DNA of 64,000 nt. It comes from STF1-184 sp050178795 (GTDB lineage: Bacteria > Bacillota > Clostridia > Christensenellales > UBA1242). Under the pieces are notes generated by a model that saw only the letters and a program-made list of their open reading frames with translations, ran no database searches and was not told where the DNA came from. Location of the stretch: assembly GCA_050178795.1 (NCBI GenBank), contig JBFXFT010000003.1, forward strand, positions 1 to 64,000. The letters are read 5' to 3'. Below, piece by piece: positions 58,476 through 64,000 of the stretch (the stretch's first letter is position 1; every line of letters starts with the position of its first letter). The translations under genes and the position numbers were made by a program.

Positions 58476-59859
58476 TTTTAAGAGCATAAGAATTAAAATA
58501 TTGCTAAAATTTTTAGGAATTTTGAGCATAGTTTTTTTGATGATTTGGGCACTTGAAATTATTTTTTTTAAAGACATTTATGAAAATATAAAAATTAACG
58601 AAATAAAGGACGTAGGTTCTCAAGTTGTTGAAAATTATGATGTAGATAATCTTGATGCCCTACTTCAAATATCTTTTGAAAAAGAGTGTAACATTATCGT
58701 GTTTAATGTTAGCGGTGATGTAGCCAACATTTTATTTTCAAGTTCAAGAATATCTGATATAGGCGCTTTGAGCCTTTCAATTAGCAATATGCTAACAGAA
58801 CTTGGTACCAAAACTCAAACCACTTATATACAAGATGACAGGGCAAGTTATACAACAGTAACTTTTGCACAAGTCGCAACGGTCAACGAAGAAACCATTT
58901 ATTTTTATGTAAACGCGGCAATTACTCCCGTAACTTCTACGGTTGAAGTTTTAACATTACTTTTAATTATTGCCACGAGCATAGGCTTTTTAATTACCTT
59001 AATTATGTCAATAATCTTTTCTAAAAAAATATCTCAACCGATTATGCAAATTGCCTCATCTGCAAAACAATTATCTGGCGGAAATTTGGAGGTCAATTTT
59101 AACAATAAAGAATACGATGAAGTTGCGGAACTGTCCAACACTTTAAACTATGCCATTGCAGAAATAAAAAAGAGCGAAGACTTACAAAAAGACGTAATTG
59201 CAAATGTGTCACACGAACTTAGAACCCCACTAACTATGATTAAGTCATACGCCGAGTTGATTGATGACTTTAGCGGAGACGATAAAGAAAAAAGGACAGA
59301 ACATATTAAAATTATTTTAGAGGAAACAGACAGGCTAGAGTATTTAGTAAATGACATATTAGATTTGTCTAAATTACAAGCAGGTACAATGGTTTACACT
59401 AAAGAAGACTTTAATTTGAGTGAAACGCTTACAAAATTTGAAAAATATTACACAAAAAAATATAGACCTCAAGGTTATCAGTTCATTTTTAAATACCCTA
59501 AAACAGTTACGATAAACGCCGATAAAAAACGAATAGAGCAAGTAATAATAAACCTAATAAACAACGCCATAAATTACTCTGGCGACAATAAATCAATTGA
59601 AATTACACTAGTTAAAGTAAAAAATAAAAACCTATATCATTTACAAATAAAAGACCACGGAATAGGCATCTCTAAGGAAAATCAAAAACAAATATTTGAC
59701 CGTCACTTTAGGTCCACAAACGCAAGTCGTGTAATTGCTGGAAGTGGTATTGGTCTATCTATAGTCAAACAAATTTTAAACTACCACAACTTTGAGTTTG
59801 GCGTAAATAGCGAGTTAAACGTTGGTAGCACTTTCTTTATTGACTTTCCTGTCAGTTAA
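58462..59859 (+). CDS. sensor histidine kinase
   Basis: The frame is open from a TTG at 58450, but the TTG at 58462, giving MKKINFKSI, looks more natural (465 aa); neither has a good ribosome site and the start overlaps the regulator stop, so translation is coupled. Two membrane helices (about 12-36 and 160-188) flank a ~125-residue extracytoplasmic sensor domain. Then come a HAMP linker, the dimerisation domain with phospho-accepting His in ANVSHELRTPL (~250), and the ATPase domain with NLINNAINYS (N box), KDHGIGISKENQ (G1) and GSGIGLSIVK (G2). The large sensor loop differs from the loopless BceS kinases, so direct ligand sensing is likely. Confidence 0.93.
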   Translation: MKKINFKSIRIKILLKFLGILSIVFLMIWALEIIFFKDIYENIKINEIKDVGSQVVENYDVDNLDALLQISFEKECNIIVFNVSGDVANILFSSSRISDIGALSLSISNMLTELGTKTQTTYIQDDRASYTTVTFAQVATVNEETIYFYVNAAITPVTSTVEVLTLLLIIATSIGFLITLIMSIIFSKKISQPIMQIASSAKQLSGGNLEVNFNNKEYDEVAELSNTLNYAIAEIKKSEDLQKDVIANVSHELRTPLTMIKSYAELIDDFSGDDKEKRTEHIKIILEETDRLEYLVNDILDLSKLQAGTMVYTKEDFNLSETLTKFEKYYTKKYRPQGYQFIFKYPKTVTINADKKRIEQVIINLINNAINYSGDNKSIEITLVKVKNKNLYHLQIKDHGIGISKENQKQIFDRHFRSTNASRVIAGSGIGLSIVKQILNYHNFEFGVNSELNVGSTFFIDFPVS

Positions 59860-59886
59860 AAAACGATTTTAAAAACACAATAAATT

Positions 59887-59921
59887 TAAAAAAAATAAAT
59901 TCTTTGCAATTTATTTTTTTT
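59887..59921 (+). terminator. Rho-independent terminator
   Basis: AAAAAAATAAAT paired with ATTTATTTTTTT around TCTTTGCA after the kinase gene. The ABC gene is therefore transcribed separately. Confidence 0.75.
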
Positions 59922-59922
59922 A

Positions 59923-59939
59923 TTTCACTTTAATTTCAC
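59923..59939 (+). promoter_or_regulatory. TTTCAC direct repeat ahead of the ABC transporter
   Basis: TTTCAC at 59923 and 59934, five bases between (11-base period), identical in geometry to the repeat upstream of the response-regulator gene. It is the likely binding site for that regulator. Confidence 0.68.
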
Positions 59940-59978
59940 GATGACCATATATCTTTAAATCAGTGAGGTAAATTTATT

Positions 59979-61856
59979 ATGTCTTTATTAAAAATTTCTA
60001 ACCTAAAAAAGAGTTACAAAATAACAAAAACAGAAAAGCAAGATGTATTAAAAGGAGTAAACATTGAGTTTAAAAGTGGTGACCTAGTTGCCCTACTCGG
60101 CGAATCTGGTTGTGGAAAGTCAACTTTAATAAACATACTTGGTGGACTTGACACGGATTACACTGGAAGCGTAGTAATAAAAGGCGATTTTATTAGAGAT
60201 TTTGACGAAAAACAAATGGACGACTACCGCAAAAAGCGCGTAGGTCTTATTTTTCAAAACTATAATCTAATAAAGCACATGACCGTCTTAGAAAATGTAG
60301 AAATTGCAATGGCTATGAGCAACATAGAAAAAAAGACACGCGAAGAGCGTGCAATGGATCTTTTAAAACTTGTTGGCCTACATAATTTTGCTAAAAAACT
60401 TCCAAATCAACTATCTGGTGGTCAAAAACAACGCGTCGCAATAGCGAGAGCATTAGCAAATAACCCAACTATATTACTTGCAGACGAGCCAACGGGCGCA
60501 CTAGACAAAGATGCCGCCGAAACAATTTTAACAATACTAAAAAAGATAGCCCAAAAAGGAAAACTTGTAATAATTGTAACTCACTCTCAAAAAGTCGCAG
60601 ATGAGTGTGGCAGAATTATAAAAATAGATGACGGAAAAATTGTTTCAGATGTAAAAAACAATAATCTTAAAATTGAGGCGGTGCGCGACAAGGAAATTAC
60701 CCCTCATAGTATAGATAGCAAAGAATTATTTAAAATATCTAAAAACAACTTGAAACAAAATAAAAAACGAGGGCTTTTAGTGTCAGTTGGTATGGCAATA
60801 GGTCTTGCAACCGTAATAATTATACTGGCGCTTAGTAGCGGTCTTGCCTCCTATGTAAACGATGTGTTTACGCAAAATATTACCGCTTTAAATATTACCG
60901 CTTATAAGTCATCAGGCTATGAGTTTAGCGACAATGAAGTAAGCAACGTTGAACAATTGGAAGGTATTGAAGACGTAACCGTCGCAAGCACTCTTAGCGA
61001 CCTTTTGTATGTCGCGAGCGGACTATCGAAAAATGGAACTGTGGCAACTCTATACGAATACTATGACGATTTTGAACCAGACTTACTATATGGGCTTTTA
61101 CCCGCTTCAACTGGTTACATTATGGTAAATGAGACATTTGCATCTTCATTATATGCGGACGACATTTTTTCAGTAATAGGACAAGTTATAAACATTTCCT
61201 ATAATGAAACAGTTAAGAGTTACACCGTTTCTGGAATTTATGATGACATAAGTGACGATAGTGATGAAATAAACGCATACATAACAAATACAGATATGAC
61301 TTCACTTTCCTCTGGCACTGCAAATGAAAACCTGCTTTACATAACGGCTAGCGATTCTAGTTATGTTTTAGCAATTATTGACGATTTAAATACACTAGGA
61401 TATGAAACGCTTCAAGCAGATTCGTCAGTGCAAACCGTCTTAAATTATATTGATATAGGCACAGGAGTTTTGACTGGAATTAGTGCAATATCTATGGTCG
61501 TTGCAGCAATAATGATTTTTATTGTAATGTATATAAGCGTAGTTGAAAGAATGAAGGAAATAGGCATATTGCGTGCCATTGGTGCAAGAAAAAGCGATAT
61601 AAGAAAACTCTTCATTTTTGAAGCAGGAATGCTTGGTTTAATAGGTGGACTAATATCTTGTGCCCTTGCACTAATAATAACGATATTAACCAACATTATT
61701 TGTTTAACCACTATATCGGCTTCGTTAATTAGTTATAACATTCTTTATTATTTGATTGGACTATCTGCAAGCGTAATTATTAGTATTTTGGCGGGAATAT
61801 CGCCAGCAATTTACGCCTCAGAACTAGACCCAGTAGACGCTTTAAGATACGAATAA
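59979..61856 (+). CDS. MacB-like ABC transporter, fused ATPase and FtsX-type permease
   Basis: A 625-residue protein. The ATPase (1-225) has Walker A LLGESGCGKST (~40), Q-loop IFQNYNL (~90), signature LSGGQKQRVAIARALA (~143), Walker B ILLADEPTGALD (~165) and switch His in VTHSQ (~199). After a linker come a membrane helix (~264-288), a ~210-residue extracytoplasmic domain of the MacB periplasmic-core type (SDLLYVASGLS onward), and three FtsX-type helices (about 505-530, 553-580, 590-612) ending in ASELDPVDALRYE. The class moves or senses peptides, lipoproteins or antibiotics by mechanotransmission. GAGGT precedes the ATG. TTTCAC repeats upstream link it to the adjacent two-component system. 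Confidence 0.93.
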   Translation: MSLLKISNLKKSYKITKTEKQDVLKGVNIEFKSGDLVALLGESGCGKSTLINILGGLDTDYTGSVVIKGDFIRDFDEKQMDDYRKKRVGLIFQNYNLIKHMTVLENVEIAMAMSNIEKKTREERAMDLLKLVGLHNFAKKLPNQLSGGQKQRVAIARALANNPTILLADEPTGALDKDAAETILTILKKIAQKGKLVIIVTHSQKVADECGRIIKIDDGKIVSDVKNNNLKIEAVRDKEITPHSIDSKELFKISKNNLKQNKKRGLLVSVGMAIGLATVIIILALSSGLASYVNDVFTQNITALNITAYKSSGYEFSDNEVSNVEQLEGIEDVTVASTLSDLLYVASGLSKNGTVATLYEYYDDFEPDLLYGLLPASTGYIMVNETFASSLYADDIFSVIGQVINISYNETVKSYTVSGIYDDISDDSDEINAYITNTDMTSLSSGTANENLLYITASDSSYVLAIIDDLNTLGYETLQADSSVQTVLNYIDIGTGVLTGISAISMVVAAIMIFIVMYISVVERMKEIGILRAIGARKSDIRKLFIFEAGMLGLIGGLISCALALIITILTNIICLTTISASLISYNILYYLIGLSASVIISILAGISPAIYASELDPVDALRYE

Positions 61857-61868
61857 AGGATTGATGAT

Positions 61869-62714
61869 ATGAAAAATAGCAAAAAAAAATTAATACAACA
61901 AAAGGAACTTCAGGACGCAAAAGGGCTTACGCGCAAAAAGCACAAATTTAACTTAAACCCTAAAACCTTTTTCATAATAAAAATTGTCTTGATTGCGCTA
62001 GTTCCAATATTTTACTTTGTATATTCTCCTTTACTATTTTTGATTATGCTGGCTTGGATCGGTTTATTCTTTTTATCAAATATCGCCGAAAAAAATATGA
62101 ATAAAAGTTTTATTAAGTCAAGGCAAATTCATATTTCCAAATTTGACAGCGCCATTGCCTTAATAATTATAGTCATATCTATAGTCGGTGTAAGTATGAG
62201 CGGAATGAATAAGGTAAAAGAGGGCTCTTTTGCCGAGATGGACCAAACTACCGTACACGAATTTGTAATGAATGACGATATGATGGGTGCAAGACAGAAT
62301 AATTGGTGGCGCTCTTTAGTCAAAAAACTTACCAACCTTGGCTCGTTACTTACTGGCGAGCGCTCAATATTTACCAGCGCACACAATTTTGGACTAGTGG
62401 CACCACCCGATGACTTTGTACCACCTACGGATATGGATATGTCTGATATGCCAGAAATGCCTACTAGAAACACAGAGTTTAACATTGATGATGTGCCAAT
62501 TCAATATATGTTTTCGTCCATACTATCTTCTGTTAATTCGTTTTTAATATTCTTAGTTCCTAGCATTGGCGCAATATCTCTATTAGTCGTTTACAAAAAT
62601 AAAAAGCGAATGGATAAAGAAGAAAATGAAGTAATATTTGAAGATAAACTTTTAATACTATCAGATGAAGAAATTGACCGAATACTATCCTTTGGTGAAG
62701 ATGTAAACAAATAA
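61869..62714 (+). CDS. four-helix membrane protein linked to the ABC transporter
   Basis: A 281-residue protein not recognised by family. It starts with a basic cytoplasmic segment, then two membrane helices (about 32-70), a third at about 97-115, an extracytoplasmic stretch of about 100 residues rich in Met/Asp/Pro (PPTDMDMSDMPEM near residue 185), and a fourth helix at about 216-240, with an acidic cytoplasmic tail ending DRILSFGED. It begins 12 bases after the ABC gene, so it is a partner subunit or accessory. The Met/Asp-rich stretch could bind metal. Terminator follows. Confidence 0.8.
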   Translation: MKNSKKKLIQQKELQDAKGLTRKKHKFNLNPKTFFIIKIVLIALVPIFYFVYSPLLFLIMLAWIGLFFLSNIAEKNMNKSFIKSRQIHISKFDSAIALIIIVISIVGVSMSGMNKVKEGSFAEMDQTTVHEFVMNDDMMGARQNNWWRSLVKKLTNLGSLLTGERSIFTSAHNFGLVAPPDDFVPPTDMDMSDMPEMPTRNTEFNIDDVPIQYMFSSILSSVNSFLIFLVPSIGAISLLVVYKNKKRMDKEENEVIFEDKLLILSDEEIDRILSFGEDVNK

Positions 62715-62744
62715 AAAAAGCAAGTTTAAAACTTGCTTTTTTGT
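62715..62744 (+). terminator. Rho-independent terminator
   Basis: Stem AAAAAGCAAGTT/AACTTGCTTTTT around TAA, closing the ABC operon. Confidence 0.88.
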
Positions 62745-62766
62745 TTTAATATTGGTGCTATAATTT

Positions 62767-63039
62767 TTATCTATCAGCCTTCCTTCTGTTATTTGCAATA
62801 CTCAATGGTTGTAAATTACTTATATCATCACTTCCGCCCCTTGCAAGCGGAATTATGTGGTCAATATTCCAACCCAATTCACTATGCTCATTTCCATAAG
62901 CACTCTTTTGGATTTCAGTGCCATAGACATCTAATCTGCGCATATTAGGGTTTTCACCGTTAATTTTTCTTGCCTTATCCCAAACTCTATGTGCTAATTC
63001 TGTCAATTTTTTCCCATCCCTATTATTTGTATTATTCAT
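62767..63039 (-). CDS. small HNH endonuclease-like protein
   Basis: A 90-residue protein with an HNH (His-Me finger) motif at about residues 58-86: IDHIIPLARGGSDDISNLQPL has the His of the beta strand and the central Asn, and NNRRK completes the pattern. There are no zinc CxxC pairs. A basic N-terminal half (RVWDKARKINGENPN) probably contacts DNA. The gene stands alone; there is no intron, intein or toxin neighbour. It could be a stand-alone nicking or restriction-type nuclease; host function is unknown. Confidence 0.82.
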   Translation of the reverse strand: MNNTNNRDGKKLTELAHRVWDKARKINGENPNMRRLDVYGTEIQKSAYGNEHSELGWNIDHIIPLARGGSDDISNLQPLSIANNRRKADR

Positions 63040-63439
63040 TTTTAATACCTCCTTACGAGAAAATCAATTATATAATAATGCAATTAAAAATAAATCACAA
63101 CTGTATTTTCTCACTTATTTTTTTCGTTAAATTTTTTTGTTTTAAAATTGTAGATTAAATGCCAAATATGTAGAAATTTACACATTTAACATAAATATAC
63201 CCTTAAATTAGAACAAATAATCTATAAAAATACATAATTTCGCCAAAAGTTTATACATATTATACAAAATTTTGCATAAAAATACAAAATGCCGTATATT
63301 GATTGACTTGCCCTTAATTATATAGTATCATTAGTTTAATTAAATTAAAGTAGCCTTTTAAGTGGCTATTAAAATTTGCATATTTATTATTTAAAAAGGC
63401 TTTATCTGATAACAATTTTACGGGAGAATTGATGTAAAA
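63040..63439. other. 400-base AT-rich intergenic region
   Basis: Between the HNH gene (minus) and the CvpA-like gene (plus). It contains one promoter for the plus gene (63299-63328) and a short TAGCC/GGCTA hairpin near 63352. Otherwise only A/T-rich sequence was seen; no ORF or RNA gene. Confidence 0.55.
63299..63328 (+). promoter_or_regulatory. promoter, TTGATT-18-TAGTAT
   Basis: TTGATT at 63299-63304 and TAGTAT at 63323-63328, about 110 bases ahead of the CvpA-like gene. Confidence 0.6.
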
Positions 63440-64000
63440 ATGAGTTTGAATAACATAATTTTTATTGTGAATATTTTAATTACCTTGTTTCTCGTAATTG
63501 GTATTTTGTGGGGCATAAAACGTGGCACTGTAAAATCATTTTTAAGACTTAGTTTTCTAATATTTAACTGTATATTTTTGCTTATAGTTACTCCCGCTGT
63601 TTCAAAACTAATCTTAAATTTAGATTTTTCTTTTTTTGTAACGATAGTAAAAGACGGTCATTCTTTTACCTCATTAAATGAACTAATAAATTACTATTTG
63701 TCAAGCAATCAAACGCTTGTAGACTTAATTGCAAACAACAGTATTATCGCTTCGTTTGTAGATAAAATACCTCTAGTTGTTATAAACTTTGTTTTATTTA
63801 TAGGTGGTTATTTTATTTTAAAATCTTTAACACTTCCAATTTATGGCTTAATTGCCAACAGAATTGCAAACAACATTGATAAAAAGAGGGGCGTTGACCC
63901 AGAGACATATAAAAAGAGTTTTAAAAATAAGTTTTTTGGAGCTCTTTTAGGCATGTTCCAAGGTGCACTTACTGGTATGATACTTTTCCTACCAGCTTCT
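63440..64000 (+). CDS. CvpA-like membrane protein, 5' part
   Basis: The frame is open from the ATG at 63440 to the window edge (187 codons visible), so the gene is cut by the window. GIKRGTVKSFLRLSF near residues 25-39 matches the G-x-x-R-G-x-x-x-S/R opening of CvpA/colicin V production proteins, with membrane helices at about 5-24, 40-58, 110-130 and a Gly-rich one near the end. CvpA proteins are inner-membrane proteins of uncertain role. Ahead of it, GGGAG is followed five bases later by ATGTAA, a start codon immediately followed by a stop. Confidence 0.75.
   Translation, partial: MSLNNIIFIVNILITLFLVIGILWGIKRGTVKSFLRLSFLIFNCIFLLIVTPAVSKLILNLDFSFFVTIVKDGHSFTSLNELINYYLSSNQTLVDLIANNSIIASFVDKIPLVVINFVLFIGGYFILKSLTLPIYGLIANRIANNIDKKRGVDPETYKKSFKNKFFGALLGMFQGALTGMILFLPAS

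Noticed and set aside
62767..63039. Homing endonuclease or mobile intron
   Set aside because: The HNH protein is only 90 residues and no intron, intein or interrupted gene is next to it.
1..64000. CRISPR arrays, insertion sequences or prophage
   Set aside because: No regularly spaced direct repeats, transposase, integrase or phage structural gene was seen by eye; a repeat search could not be run.

Overview
The window is AT-rich bacterial DNA from a low-GC Gram-positive, most likely an uncultured gut member of the Clostridia or another Bacillota. The basis is: GGAGG-type ribosome sites; TTGACA/TATAAT promoters, many with an extended TGn -10; a SAM-I riboswitch on metK; SipW-type export signals; BspA-like leucine-rich repeats; and tRNA genes with encoded CCA. 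The genus cannot be fixed from the sequence alone. No phage, insertion sequence or CRISPR array was seen.

Layout. 1-13.7 kb: end of a tRNA-Thr, then short transcription units for hypothetical proteins and small enzymes (methyltransferase, radical SAM, GNAT, phosphoesterase, Nudix, a degenerate M23-like lipoprotein, an EamA transporter, a histidine phosphatase) and a protein with ten cysteines at exact three-residue spacing. 13.7-18.5 kb: valS and aspS on the minus strand. aspS is preceded by a promoter, a 19-residue leader peptide with seven consecutive Asn codons, and a strong terminator. That is the layout of ribosome-mediated attenuation by asparagine, and AspRS carries a His associated with relaxed tRNA(Asn) specificity.

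18.5-38.3 kb is the outstanding region: eleven minus-strand genes forming a surface-protein export cluster. Seven encode secreted or membrane-anchored proteins with SipW/TasA-like N-termini, including two tandem paralogues and a 2792-residue leucine-rich-repeat protein. They are followed by two SipW-type signal peptidases that flank a membrane-anchored McrB-like AAA+ ATPase and a DUF2357-like coiled-coil protein. The likely picture is a cell-surface fibre or adhesin system with its own peptidases and a dedicated AAA+ machine of unknown purpose.

38.7-57.5 kb: small membrane and hypothetical genes; a cluster with a P-loop protein, a LysR regulator, an atypical Nudix and a nucleoside-hydrolase-like protein; nitroreductase; metK with its SAM-I riboswitch; nagB; a Thg1-like 3'-5' polymerase; a split HipA-like kinase pair; argS; an SDR; an XRE regulator; an isochorismatase-like hydrolase; and an 853-residue phosphoesterase-like protein behind a palindromic operator. 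57.5-64 kb: tRNA-Thr(CGU); a response regulator/histidine kinase pair and a MacB-like ABC transporter that share TTTCAC direct repeats; an HNH protein; and the start of a CvpA-like gene.

All functions are read from motifs and context. No database search was run.
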